From Phoronis australis (lineage: Eukaryota; Phoronida; Phoronidae): DNA of 64,000 nt. A program made the translations under genes and the position numbers. The notes under the pieces are model-generated. The model saw only the letters and a list, made by a program, of their open reading frames with translations, had not been told where the DNA came from and made no database searches. This document shows positions 10,536-23,870 of this stretch, in pieces; within the stretch, counting starts at the first letter, position 1; each line of letters opens with the position of its first letter. The DNA is taken from contig NMRA01000120.1 of assembly GCA_002633005.1 (NCBI GenBank), positions 315,056-379,055 on the forward strand, given 5' to 3'.

Positions 10536-12415
10536 GTGTGACTTTTCAAGTGTCATCGAAATTTTAGAAAAAAAATAACCACTATGTTGCTGTTCCTCGT
10601 TTGATCGATCACTTTGCCCCCTAAGGTCCCTGGCTACACAACAATAGCAACAACACACAAAATGTGGTAGAGCTCAACATCGCGTGTGCTTTCCATCACT
10701 GACAAGCCTGAATTATACATCCTAGACCTACAGCCGATACATCAGATCTAAACGATAACACAGAACTCACCCGTAATGACAAGAAGCAGAATTTATGACA
10801 GATCACCAAACTTCCAACAAGGTAATGACATCGACTGAGTACATGGCAAAGTAAACACTGCTGACATTTTGTAATACAAATCCAGAAACACTAGTTCACT
10901 TCACTCTCAGCTTCACTCAACATCACATACACATTCATGTTTGATCACGTAGTTAACTGAAGTTTTCCAATTCCCTGTACAGGCTAGTAAACACGTATTG
11001 GTAGCCGGCTTGAATAGACGCTGATTATTGTCGATTGATAATAGGTAGAGGGCAGAAAAATAGAAGTCGTGGTTAAAAAGAGTCTGGTTTTCTATACCTG
11101 GCCATGACCCCGACCTGATCTTTTACCTATATTTATATACACTCCTGTCTAAGTTATAAACTGAATACAATACGCCAGCAAAATTTCACCCACTTACCAA
11201 AAGTTCTGTTAGACCATGAAGTTAAACAGTTAGCCGCAGTTACAACTTCAAGAAACTCCCTGTTAATGTTTACCGCAACTGCCCGAGGAAATTCACGCGT
11301 CGTTATAGTGGTTATACCCTGCTTCCATGAAAACATCTTGCTCTCCTTGGCCGGCACAGAATCGCCTCAACAAAGATTCAGGCATGACCTTCCCGTGACA
11401 TTCTGAATATAAGTTGTCTTCAAAAATAACAGAAAACACAAAAATGCGCACCTCAGTAGTATGAGCGTTCATCCACTTGGCGTTTATCTATGCTCGTTAC
11501 CCGTTTGATGTTGACCTCAATTTGTTCGTGGTATCCTGGCTGAAGAATGATATAAACAGCTTTTCTAACCGCCAGCAAGAAGTACAAGGGATGTCAATCA
11601 ATGAGCGTCTTTCTCGAATCGTTAGTAATACAAACACAATAAAAAATCACAAACCGGTCAATAGGTTAAGACTACATTATTTTGGTTGGCAATGTTATTT
11701 TATTGGCAATAACAATAATGTTCATGTCAGTGTTACTTTATTCATGTGATCATCATAAATTTCAACTCGCCTACTGGGCGCGCATGCAGGCGTAGATTAA
11801 GTGCAACTATCGACGAGTAAAATCTATTTTCCTAATTCGATGTGATATGACAAACTAAGTGAATTGGCCCGAAGGGCGTTCCGAATGCATTTTGATGGTA
11901 TTCTAGTTGTGGCCAACTCAAATGTTTTGTCCACTTTATCATCAAACGCTTTTGAAGTGCATTTGAAGAATTATTAATCAGCATTTAAAGCACATTTTAT
12001 ATTGTATTTTTCTGCAGTTTTAATATTCTTACGACATTATAACAGCATTCTAAACATTCTGATCGTGTTCGCCGATGGGAAAACCTACCAGAATCTCACC
12101 GCGGCAAGTATGACGTAGATAAGCTTGAATGGACCTCAAGAGCCTCCAAGGTGTATCACATGTGTATGTGCAAATCATGACAGCAAAGAGATTTGGTTAA
12201 GAGACGGCTAAAATCCTGGCTGAAGTCTAGCAGGTCTCAAAAGCCGTACGCTGCCTGTTATCACAGGATTATACCGGCGCATTTCGAGGCTCACATGACA
12301 TGTCGTACTGTTTGAAGTTGGTATACGCACAGATATGGAACACACCCGAGCACGCTCATTTGATACAAGTCGTCATTTTCCGTACGATGTTATAATCTAC
12401 AAATATGAGTTGCAT

Positions 12416-12484
12416 GAGCGGCGCACCATAGGGGGCTGGGCGCGAGGGGCTATAGCCCCCACTTTTTTCAGTGCTACGCCGCCC
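12416..12484. mobile_element. Small palindromic MITE, copy 2
   Basis: Same structure as 5022-5085, with inner GGGGGCTGG and a longer central GC-rich block before CTATAGCCCCCAC. A further partial left end, GGGCGTGCACCACAGGGGG, follows at 12493-12511, suggesting a second broken copy beside it. Confidence 0.7.
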
Positions 12485-12782
12485 ATGGTCTATGGGCGTG
12501 CACCACAGGGGGAATGCCAAAGAGAACTATATGCAGTGGCGGATCTAGGATATCACAAGGGGGGGCAAGATTTTGTCTGTAAGCATTTGCGCAAACCACG
12601 ATTGTAGATGCGCATAGCACCGAATGGGGAGAGGTCGGGAGGGGGGGTTTGCCCCACTCCAGCTCAAGAAACGTTTCTGTTTTTTCCTCTAAAAATCAAG
12701 CATTTTCCTTGATTCCTGAAGTATTATCCAAGAAAAAAAGGCACAAAAAAAAAACACCGAGAACGTATGAAACAGGAAAAAC

Positions 12783-12855
12783 TACAATCACCACAGACTC
12801 GAACTCCTGACCTGACGGATAGAGCGCGCGTGCTTTACCACTATACCAACACGCT
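12783..12855 (-). other. tRNA-like sequence, probably a SINE head or tRNA pseudogene
   Basis: The minus strand has a good polymerase III A box, TGGTATAGTGG (12848-12838), and a near-consensus B box, AGTTCGAGTCT (12805-12795), at normal tRNA spacing. Acceptor and T stems do not pair, so it is not a functional tRNA gene. The parent tRNA is not assigned. Confidence 0.45.
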
Positions 12856-13497
12856 TCAACTCCTAGTCTGAAACTAAGAGACCTACGTGTTTATGGTCCA
12901 CAATGTTTGCGCGCGTAGCCTACTTCTTTTTGTAATACTTATAACACGTTTTATATTTTGTGCAATCGGTTCCTAACAAATCTGTTGTATTTAAAATAGT
13001 CTTCAAACACCCAAAATACCAAATCCGTTTTTCGTGTTGGCAATAATGACGGGATTGCTTTGTAAATCGTCTTAAGTTAAGGTTTGACAAAGAGAGAATT
13101 ATGAGTTTCTGAGTGATTCATTAAGGCTTCGATTAAAATTCACATCTTACCAGCAGCTTCTGTTTTTTCATCTTCACTCAGGTTCCACTTTCTTTAAAAA
13201 CTGAAGTAAATTTCTTCATTGCACAGCGGAGCAGACGACGGAAACGGAGTCGTAGTGCGCAGCGCCACTGCCGGTCGCCTGGGATATCGCGGGAGAGCCT
13301 ATACTTAGCCATAGTTCCGTTACGATTGCGCCGTGTTCCGAATTTGACGCTTAAAATTGGATCTGAGCCCCCCCCAAACACTAAAACTGCACACATTTAA
13401 ATCTTGTTTCATCCGTATAATTTCAATTACCGGGGGTAATTAATAAACTCAACATTTCCCTACGCTCTTGCTGTTTTATTTTTTTGCGGCAGCCAAG

Positions 13498-13514
13498 GGG
13501 GGGGGGGGGNNNNN
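13498..13514. other. Poly-G run ending in an assembly gap
   Basis: Twelve G followed by five N. Sequencing probably failed across the homopolymer. Confidence 0.9.
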
Positions 13515-14203
13515 TAAATCCGCCTATGATGTGAATGTGAATATGGCCTGGAAAATATGTTGCAAACATTTCAACAGATGGCGTGTTGACAAGACTTAAA
13601 ATGTTTGCAACTTGTTGTTGTATCGAAGTGTGCAAACTCCGTGATTTAGGACGTATTTTGAATACGATGAATGGGAAATGGGATGGAGATGATTGTCATG
13701 ACGTCGGTAACTATCCGCATAGTCTCGAAGTTTGACGGGATAGCCTAAATATTTCAAATTATTCCAAAATATGGTTTATCCGCGACATTTTTTGCAAATG
13801 CTGATACTACTATATAAATGTAATAATATACACAATAACATCACACGGAAATGGGACAAACTTTGTATCGAACGAGCTTGCATCCGAGGGATAATTTGAG
13901 GCGGCGAAAATGCCCGAGGTGTACCGAATGCTCGAGTGCTTCTCGATTGCTGCCGGAACATATTTCATAATACAAAAAACAGTTGGAGTGCACTTCCAAG
14001 AACGCTGTCGAAATATTTCGATTGCAGCTTGAATTAATCTCGAATGCAATAGGAACGTCCCGACTGGGCCTCGAACGGGTGTGGGCGTATTCAGAATACC
14101 ACCGAATCGCATACTCGGCTGGTTGCAGCCAGAATTTAAGTCTGCATTTAGGAGCCACCTGGGATACGTTCCGTAGAGACAAGAAAAGGTAGTGAGATAT
14201 TAA

Positions 14204-14632
14204 CCTTATTGGCATGGGCTGCATGGCGATATCCCACGAATACCTACGTTATTTTGTCTTCGCGAGTTTCTTGTGACTACGAAACGTAAATGCGGTTCAG
14301 GTCAACCTTTGTCCACTGCTTTAAACAGTTTAAACGGGTTTTTAAGCTCCTTGCATCATGGCGCCAAGGAAGAAGAGAGAGATAAGGTCAATAACGCCAC
14401 CACTGTCCACGGCAATGAACAACACAGTGGCTCTTCAGCCCAAAAAGTCTCTGAATATAAACTAACAGCATCAGACCCTAAAGCTAATTCCACAACCCAT
14501 ATTCTTCCTTTCCAGAGAGACAAAGTCGCTCATGTCCATCGACCAGCAGAACAGTTCTCTTTCGACAGTGATGATGACCTCCCTCCAACCCTCCAAGTGC
14601 GGCTGCTAAGTCCCAGAGGAAAGAGCAGCTGA
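14204..14632 (+). CDS. Open frame without ATG, possible orphan exon (doubtful)
   Basis: 143 codons are open between TAA at 14201-14203 and TGA at 14630-14632. The frame has no methionine. The C-terminal half is hydrophilic and protein-like, with an acidic FDSDDDLPP patch near the end. A pyrimidine-rich stretch ending in AG at about 14264-14266 could be a splice acceptor. Against this, 14255-14290 resembles the end of dispersed family B, and open frames of this size are expected by chance. No family was recognised. Confidence 0.18.
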   Translation, partial: PYWHGLHGDIPRIPTLFCLREFLVTTKRKCGSGQPLSTALNSLNGFLSSLHHGAKEEERDKVNNATTVHGNEQHSGSSAQKVSEYKLTASDPKANSTTHILPFQRDKVAHVHRPAEQFSFDSDDDLPPTLQVRLLSPRGKSS

Positions 14633-15217
14633 CAGTTTTCACCTGATTTTGGGTGACAGCAAACAACACCTGTATGTCATTCGAAGAACACTTGGTGTTG
14701 CAACCGCATTTGAATTGCATTCGAAATGCAATTTTCCATGAATGCCCAAGAATCATCCGACGTGGGTTCTGATCACTCTCTAGGTATTCGGCCAGTATTC
14801 TCATGAAGCCAGCGAATGTTGGTCAGTTTGAAATTCCTGCCAAATGTGGCAAAAAAAAACGTTTTATCCACGTTAGTGCTGTTCGCTTGCGAATAACCAA
14901 ACAGGGTGCTATTGCTGGTTTGCTCATAGATACACTTTTTCAAAACGGTAATTGGAGTGTTAACAGTGAATCTATTCTGTAATACATTTAGGACGGTTCC
15001 TTCAACTTGGGATCCTAAAAACTGTAGGAAACTGCCGTGTTCGAATTTTATTTTACACAAAGTATTTCCCTTCCCGTAGTATATCAGAAACTTCCAAGGC
15101 TTCTCTGATTTCATCATTCAGCTAATCAAGAATATGCACATACAAGAAATTTTCAGAGCAACAATTAATCTTCTTAATGAACCGAAATAAAAAAGATTAA
15201 CCGTACGTTTTGACAGT

Positions 15218-15220
<3 letters not shown>

Positions 15221-15280
<60 letters not shown>
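15221..15280. repeat. (CT)30 microsatellite
   Basis: Sixty bases of uninterrupted CT dinucleotide. Confidence 0.97.
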
Positions 15281-15283
<3 letters not shown>

Positions 15284-18200
15284 TGATTAGAACGTATTCC
15301 TTCCTTGTCTATGCGCCACATTTCCGAGCGCACACATTTTCCAAAATATTAGTAACAGACGAAAGGTGTCTTTTTGCGAATAGACGCATGGGGCTTACCT
15401 TCAGAAGTTTACGATAATACCCATTTCAATCAGCTAAACAAAACTAAGAATCAGCTTTCTAAATACACCTACGTTAACGATTGCTATTTTTGCCACAGTT
15501 GAGCAATTACAGAAATTGTTGGTTAAACGACAACGTTGAGATATCGAGTGGCAATCCATTAGCATTGTTTTTATTTTCAGATAATTCCCAAACGCACTTC
15601 CCACACATATACTATTGTCGAGTGCATTATAGTAAGCAACATTCAATTAAAGCATAGATTGAACGAAGTTACCTCCGTCGGCTCGTGTACGAAAAAGTGG
15701 CTTGGTGGTTACACTTTGCCGGTTTGCACTGATTCCGCCTGTGCCTCAGTAATCTTTGACGAGTTCTGCCTCACTAAGAGGTATTAGATCGATCGCGGTT
15801 AGAGACACTTTAGATCTTAGAGGTGTTCACTTATTTCCGGTGTATTGAACACTTAGTAGTTTTCAAAGTAGAGCGAGCAATGCTTGAGTAAACATGATTA
15901 CAGAGTCGGTCGTGACGTCTTGCTACCGTTTGTTTCTTAAAGAAAGCGTCATCTATCGGCTGACGCACTATCGACAGTAATCGTTGTCTAGCATCCAATC
16001 TCCATTAACATTGGAGTCTGGTGAACTACACGAAAACAAAACTATTTGGTCACAGGTTTTTTACCACACTTAGCTATGATATCATTTGTAAACGTATTAA
16101 AACATTTCGAATTCTTTCCTATTTCACTAATTTTCTGCATTTTTAGATAAGTATTTATTCAGTTGTTACTCAATGAATACGTTTGCAAAGGAGCTCGTTG
16201 CTTTTGACAAACCTTTATGATACATGAATACAGAGGCATATTAGTGTGCTAAGGTGCCTGCTGATCACAACTCGCGTTCATCTTCTCAAGTTACGCCAGT
16301 TAGGGTTGTAAAAGTATGCTTTCTTTGTCCAGCTGATTTAAATACGCCGGTTCATGACCTTATCCTTAATTGACCAATAGAGAACCAGATATCAGAATTG
16401 TTCACCAGACTCTATTTGTAATATAGAGGCTGGATGCGAGACAAAAGTAATCAATAGGGTGCCAATCGCAAAACTGTGGATGACTGCGATCTGGGGGTGG
16501 ACTTTCTACAATAAAAAGAGACAAAAGCATACTTGAAGACTGCGGAGATCTCTTTGCAATGAACAGGTGGGCCATGTCAGACAGTGTAAAGCTTGGTTTC
16601 AATTTTCTATTTCTCGTTTAAAAAGGAGTCCCGTTGTCATTGTTACTGATGCCGCTGAGACAGCCAGAACCCATGACAAAACGCAGCATCTTTTGAAAAA
16701 CATGTAGGCCTATAGCCATACATGGCTATCATTTCAGCCCTAATGGCAATTGTTCCAGCTCAAAGTTTAGAGACTTGGCCTGGTCTTATCCGAAGTGTTT
16801 TCATCGTGGTATCACATATTAACGCTAAAATGAGTACTTTTCAAAACATTTGCACTAACACGATAATCTTATCAAATTCTTTCGTTTCCACTATCACGCG
16901 GAATTATGTAACTTCTAAATTCACAGATCTTTAAGACCAAGTTTTAAGAAATTGCAGCTTCATAAAACCACGTCAAGTTCTCAGAAATGAACTGTTGAGA
17001 CATCGAATTTGATTTAAAGGGTTTGCCCCAAGCTTAAGCTTTCGACTGCAGTCAAACGATACTTGAGCGTTGAGATACCGTGTAGTGGGCCGTTAGGGGA
17101 AAAGTGTCGCCCGTAATTACGCTCGTGATTTCTACGGAGATTTCACTCGTGTTTTACGACAGTAATCCAAAGAGTTATATCCAAAGAGAATTTGGTTTGA
17201 AGGTCACGTGAGCTCTGAAGAAGATTCACGATACTCTCCGAACGTCCTAGGATATTATTGGGCATTTATGAAACTAGGTCATTAAAGAAACTACATCATA
17301 ATTCAACATTTTAATCAATACAACTCCAATGAATTTAAATTCGTCAAAAATCTTGACAATGAATAAACACGAAATAGCATGCATGATGTCATGAGAGATA
17401 AGCAGTTTAAATTTCCTTCCAATGATAGCGTCATCAGTCTCGCTTCTTGACTTATGACGTCATCGATCTTGCTTATCGGCGGATGTTAATGCACTAAGCG
17501 TTGAAGCAAAGTTATTGTTTTAACACTGAAAGTGTTTTTGCAGATGTCTGCATAAGAGTTTACTGTAACTTAGAATCAAAGCCTCTTGCATACGAGGGTT
17601 AACATTCACCAGAAACAGGTATGCATGTTTCGGTGAATTTGAAAAGTGCAAGATCGGGAAAATACTGTATAAATAAGTGCACAGAATACAAACAAAAATA
17701 ACGCTATGCACTTACATGTGACTGGAGAGCACGATGCCCTTGTTGGTACTTGTCATCGCGTATAGAGTCCACAGATAACAGGGCGTATTAACGCATTGTT
17801 AAATATTGCGTCACGAGGGACCAAATGTCGAAACGGGTGTGACTAAGTTACTGCGGCCACAAAGCGAGACGGACGACACTTTTCCCAAAGGCTACTGAAA
17901 CAAATGGTTTTTATGATACAGATTTTCTCGTCACGTAATCTGATGACATCTTAATATCTTAACAGTTTTCATTTATCGTTATTTCTTATTTTTAAGTCTT
18001 TTCTATAAGGACGCTCCGAATAAATGTCCAGGTAACTCAGTAATCTTGCACGTAGTTAGGCTGTATCTGCCGCAAAAGATTGCTAATTAGTGTTTATATG
18101 ACCAACTATACGTGGCGATTCAACGACAGGAACTTCAAGGCAGTTACATGTGTATCGTGAAATGAGTAATTAGGAAAATAAAAATATGGCTTAGTGCATT

Positions 18201-21200
18201 TGCTTGTATTTTCATTTTAACATTACGTGGCCTTGTTTGATGGTTTCCAAAAGGCATATACATTATTGTAACGAGACATATATCTGTATACTGACAAACA
18301 AACTTGTGACTAGTGATTTACATGGTCTACTTCTAAGTTCTCGTGTCACTGATCATCATCTTTTTGTGTTAGCATTGCGAAGCCATATAGTATCTACAAA
18401 TATACATGTAAACAGATGTAGATATAGCACTGAGAAAACTTTTATTTAACGTTATGCGGGTGGCTGCATGCATACGTCAGCCGAATCAATTTCACGCGGC
18501 ACAGTCGAAACGATAACATTTATTATTTGTTAATTATAAGACATTGGTACACAAACTGGCACACGAGTGTAGGGTATGGTAACAACGATATAGTGGCAAT
18601 ATATTGTACAAACTGAACTAAGAAGAAAGTTTAGGTTCAGGTACCTACCGGTAAACTGGAATCATAAAGCGAGTCGCCTGTACTCACCACATCACGCAAA
18701 CAGGGTGTATTATAAACAAGACTTAGAGACTCAAAATACGTGTCAACGATTTCCACAGAACGTCCAAATGGTAAACATTACCAAACAGTTCTTTCAGGGC
18801 ATGGGGGAGTAAATTCGAAGTTTTAATATACCATGACTTACGTAACTATGCCGACAGTTCGAAAATTGAACTGCATGATATCAATCGACGTTTATTTCTT
18901 GATTAATGTTAATGGTAGATACATGTACTAAATAAAAGGACAGCCAGTTTCAATGAAGACCACTTCGTGAGAATAAATCAGCTCATTTCAGAATGTTTTC
19001 TCGATAGGAGGATTAAATCGACTAGTCCATTTACTATGAAAATGGTCGCAAGTTAATCCTTAGCCAAACTGAAAATGTTATCAGGTCTTCGATGGAACTG
19101 ACAGTTCGTTTTTGATTTGAAAACAAACTCTACAAGTGGGCTTGTCACGGCGTGTTGATACTCCAAGCATGGTCTCAACGTTTAAGAACTGTCGGTTCTT
19201 CGCAAAACTTGCAAGCATTTGCCAGAGCAAAGAACACGTTCCAAACGAGGTCAGTTTTATCGCAACAAGTGAAATCTAAATCAAACTTTACCCTTTAGAC
19301 GTTACGTGAGATTAGAACCTCTTTCGGTATGGAGAAAATCTACCTTTAAGTAAATTACGAACACTTTTTGCCTCAGAGTATTTCCTTTTCTAACTACGCC
19401 TCTTACGTAGCCGCTATCGGAATCTCGATCGGACTCAGAAATACCGCTTACCTTGTGCACTGGCAACCTATCATGTGTGATACAGTGACAGGTGATGGCT
19501 GTTTGTTACCTGATAGGAATTACGTAAGTTCTTAAATATCAGACGGCAAGAGCCACTTGAATTATCAGTAGCGATGACAAAGTTACCACGAAACAGGCAA
19601 TGGATTAACAAAGTTATGAATTTCGTGGATTTATTGTGAACAATGGTGGTTACTTAACTTCTCAATGCTTTTGAATTAAAAATTTATGAGCACTGCTTCT
19701 GAGCTGCGACATTGATTGTTGGCTTATTCACGGTAGTCTATTACTTATACCAGTGAGCTAGCCGCACGGCATTTTTCCTTGCATTCGCCGCCATTCTTTT
19801 CATACAAGCACAGTTCCTTGCTGATGAATCGTACTTCTTGACTGAAAGCGTACGCACCAGCTTGGCAAAGTGTTCTAAAACTGCCTGTATGCTGCAACTA
19901 GTCATACAACAGTGGTTCACGACGAAAAATAAGAACGGGATAGTCGTGCCAAAAAGTGCAGTTTGTGACAAATAAATTGTATGTGTGGCAATAGAACACA
20001 GGCTGAGTGGGTGCGCGTGCGATTGATAAGAGAGGAAGACCACGGTACTGATAATATACGCGGAATCCGTATGTCTCAAATCAGCAGCCTGATGTTGATC
20101 CCAAGGAAGCTTTCGACGGTACAGACACCCGGTTACAATAACCAACAACGAAGCTCTATTTATAATGCAAAAACATATCTGACATTGCTCCAAAGACGTT
20201 TAACTGTTCATCTATGTAACTCCTCGGCTTCTCGACACGAATTCACAACCAGGTGTACTCGACCGTATTTTTGGCGCTTGGCGCCGCTTGCAAATTAGAA
20301 TTCCCAACCCTTTTTCAGAGTGGACCCCGTTATAGAGACCATCAGGAAAGAGTCATCATTTCGTAGTTTTTCCAAAAACGCCACTCTTTCAAAGAAGCTC
20401 AATCCTTTCATAGGGATTCTTGAACATCTGAAATTTTAATTCTTCAACGCTGAACACTACACAGAGATATACTCCGATGTCAAAATTTTAAAAATATAGA
20501 TTAATATCAAAAACTCTTATGTAGAGTTTTGTCATTGCAAAAGGGATATTTTGTAAAACTTCAAACTCCAAAATGCACCCGTTTACGGAATTTTCTCGTA
20601 AAAGGCACTCTCTATTGGACAATTTTATCAGAAAAGGTACATTTATGTAGGGAAACTCGTAGTTAAAGACCCACCACCTAAGTGGCATATCTCACAAACT
20701 TCTTATTCGAGAGTACCCCCGAGGCTCATTACTACAAACACTAGATCATCGTTGCATTCCGTCAGCAACAACGTAATCAAGAACCTGTATGAGTTTGGTA
20801 AATAATCTTGAAGATACTTTTAACAGTTGTGACCAAATGCACAGTATTAAACATGTGCATTAAAACGAACATGAGGCACTCATGGCAAATCTAGGGTGTG
20901 GTATTGGGGACAACCACAATCTTCGAAGGAAAAGGAACCCCATAGCGCTTAACCTGAAATGGCCGACGGCATTTTCGGTCGTCCTTAATGGGAGCCCGGC
21001 CACCCTGCCACCCCCCCCCCTCCAAAAATGACCGTATGAACTCGATAACTGGTCACTGGGCAAAACGCGACCAGGTTGCACGCTTGCAATAACCGTGGTA
21101 TATTTCATTACGCAATATGCACTCGAAGAATCATAAACTTGATAAGAAGTCAATAATACCTATTCACGATACTCTAAAAACCCATATGATAATTAATTAT

Positions 21201-21348
21201 ACATGTTGTGTTATCAGGTCTCGACTGTGATGGGCAAACCTAGAATTGAGATAGATGCCTTCTACACTGGTTTATCAAATAGTTTATATGAGTAATTCAA
21301 TCAAACATCGTCAACTTGAAAAGTTCATTTCCGAGTGTTCCAAGGCTG
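15281..21348. other. About 6 kb of non-coding sequence, no gene seen
   Basis: Scattered short open frames only. A 150-codon minus-strand frame at 19741-20193 contains one hydrophobic stretch, but its length is near the chance maximum and it has no recognisable motif. No tRNA, repeat array or transposon terminus was identified. Confidence 0.4.
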
Positions 21349-21470
21349 CGTTCCATAGACGCAAAAACCTATCGAAACGGACAGATTGCGCAAGACCACG
21401 CAAAATCAAGCGCGTGAAAGTCAATGTTTCGCGTGTATGCTCGGAAGCTTGCTAGCGTTGCTTCTTGAAG
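21349..21470 (+). repeat. Dispersed repeat family B, copy
   Basis: Begins GTTCCATAGACGC, continues with AAGACCACGCAAAATCAAG and ends TTTCGCGTGTATGCTCGGAAG, matching 8329-8447 and the inverted copy 9333-9434. Confidence 0.55.
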
Positions 21471-23470
21471 TTACTAGCTTTGTACAGAGCAGTAAACAAA
21501 ATCCGTTGTCCATACCAATGACGTCGTATGGAACTCGCAAGGTATTATTTAATTTGCGACATCCGTGCGACGAACGTAAGCTACTATTGTTTTCTTTTGT
21601 TGCGTCTTTGTTATAACAATACAGGTCGCAGGGGATCGTACCTTGGTCCCACATCACCCGGTAACCTATAAATGCTTTTCATTATCTTTATTATAATAAA
21701 GACAAATAAAATGAACAATGGATACGCCAATCCACCGATCTCTATGCGAGCAGGTTGTGATCTAGTTTTTGTGATTTTATAGCAAATCGCCCCACTCCCT
21801 GTTGTCAGCCAACCAACGCAGAAACCAGGGCCTGTGACTTCAAAAGTTTTCATACGATTAAAATCTGTTAGGATTTAGCTCCGCTAGCAGAACGTTTGAC
21901 TGGGAACGCGGGGCTTTCATTTCAGTAACAACTTTTCTTCCCGACAATGGGTTGAGTTCAGCACCTCGTCAAGTGAGACTCGTACGGAGACACATCTTTG
22001 CTTATACAACAGAAATGGTGAGTTTACATACGGTTCTTCCCATAATCCAACAATCCGGGACAAAGGATTTTTGTTACACGAGAGTGATTCCCTTGCGTGA
22101 TCTTGCGTTTTTCGCCAAACTTCAAAAATTCTAGGCAAGCCTCAATGAACTCACCCCACGATCACTCGTTCATTTATAATAGGTTAATGTCAATGAACGA
22201 TCAATTTTCGAAAAAATTGCTCTTATTTCGGGTTTCTTTTACGACACCCTGTTTAGCCTTAAGGCATAATTATACCACATTGTATAAAAACTAGTATTGA
22301 CAACGACCCGCTCACACAAAAATGTTTATCATCTGGTATTCTTGTTTTGTTTGCACAGATTAAGCCGTTGAAAACTGGCAACTGTTCTATAAAATAAACA
22401 AATTCACTAAATAATTATAGGTGGTGTTTTTCTGTAACACTTTTCGTTTCGTGGAGTTGCCATTTTAAGCACTGAAAGACATATTTCAATTTTATTTGCT
22501 CATTTCAATTTCTTGCGTTTAAGTTAACTTAGAAGTAAGTGTGCTCTTTAGTGCCGAGACCGCACTTTGGTAACCCCTTGGCTGTACATAGCAATTTATA
22601 TAAATAACCAACAGAACAAAGGGTATATCTAATTCATAATATTCAAAATTATCTTTCAAAGTCAAACCAGTTGCAAGAGTTCGCTCCATAAACAAGCAAG
22701 AAATGGCATTCACCGAGTTTGAGTTTTCACGACAAAATGCACAGCCCAAGGCATTGCAAGATGACGACATTGCTACATACGTCGTCAAACTATAAATTAA
22801 TGATATTGGTTTTCAACTAATTCAACAATAAGAAACTAAGTATGACTGCAATCATGTTGGCTCTAGTGGCGCTTTTTAGTAAATAATTCAAATCATAGTC
22901 ATAAGCACGAAATATCTTAATTTAGGTTCACTAGAATGTTCTTTGCTGTTGCAAAGTACGGTGTACGAGTACATCAAACACCACGCCATGTACTTGTACA
23001 AAGCACATTGTTTTGCGTTCACTTATAATAAGACTGAACTCGATCAGATTTTGATTAGCATTGAGTCCTTTCAAGGCACATCTCAAATAGTCTGAATGCA
23101 CATTTCCGTTGAAATCTTCTGAGATTGTGTTTTGCCTTTAAACAGTAACACAAGGAAGTCGGTGTCAATGCGAATCGGAACCCAAGAATAAACGTAAAGA
23201 TCAGCATGGCGGAAGCTGTTACGTTTCCAGCGCTTCCATACAAGAGCACGGAAACTGACTTTTATCGATGAAATGAGATGCACAAAACACAATGACATTT
23301 TTTAAAAAGCAAATAGGATACTTGAATCAGAAGGCAAGTCAGCAGCCGCGTTTACAAAGGCGTCTTGCCGGTCGTCTTGCAAGTATTGCTATTAGCACAA
23401 CATTGCTGTGCAAAATGCTATTGTGGCGCGCCTATCACGTGCAATCAACACTTTCTCACTGCAGAGAATG
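21471..23470. other. Non-coding stretch, no gene seen
   Basis: No gene or mobile element recognised. A fragment around 22085-22130 weakly resembles an inverted family B segment. Confidence 0.35.
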
Positions 23471-23472
23471 CA

Positions 23473-23859
23473 GGGCCCGGTCTCTAATCTTTATACTCGA
23501 AACGAACTCGAAACTATTTTTGGCAATTTCTCTGCTCCTTTTGTGCAAACTTAAGATAATTGGTTATCAGACTGTGCTCGAATACATTATAGTTTATGCA
23601 TAGGAGTTTCTAGTTCAAGTTTGCCCTTGAAGACCCTTATATTCGTGCTACAAACTCGAGTAAAAACTCGAGTTCAAACTTGAACTTACTGCTTTAATAT
23701 TGGGTTTACAACTAAAGGTAATAAATTATCTAGGTAAGTTATTGTGTACTCGAGCATAGAATAACAGACACTTATCTTGAGTTCGCCCAAAAGTAGAGTA
23801 GAAAATGCCAAACCTAATTTCGAGTTCCATTTCGAGTAAAAAGATTGGAGACCGGGCCC
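23473..23859. mobile_element. Foldback element with long inverted ends
   Basis: Both ends read inward as GGGCCCGGTCTC, then AATCTTT, TACTCGAAA and GGAACTCGAAA-like blocks. Similarity between arms continues for roughly 100 bp or more, covering much of the 387-bp element. It is non-coding. Its right end abuts the 9-bp target site of the next element (23862-23870). Its own target duplication was not recognised. Confidence 0.6.
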
Positions 23860-23870
23860 AGATCTGGCGG

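Larger units (their letters stand above)
9081..12415. other. Non-coding stretch with two dispersed repeats
   Basis: Holds a family B repeat and a family A repeat (listed separately). No reading frame with recognisable protein similarity and no RNA gene was seen in the remainder. Confidence 0.4.
12534..13524. mobile_element. hAT-like non-autonomous DNA element, about 1 kb
   Basis: Left end CAGTGGCGGATCTAGG and right end TAAATCCGCC form a short inverted repeat of the CAGTGGCGGATC type often seen in hAT-derived elements. G-rich tracts lie just inside both ends (about 12556-12563 and 13498-13509). A 5-N gap at 13510-13514 abuts the right end, so the terminus and target duplication cannot be verified. 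The interior has no transposase and contains a tRNA-like sequence (12783-12855). Confidence 0.45.

Noticed and set aside
13810-14224. Overlapping 100-127-codon minus-strand frames
   Set aside because: They occupy different frames of the same stretch with no protein-like pattern; likely chance.
19741-20193. 150-codon minus-strand frame with a hydrophobic stretch, considered as a membrane-protein exon
   Set aside because: No motif or family pattern; one or two random frames of this length are expected in the window.
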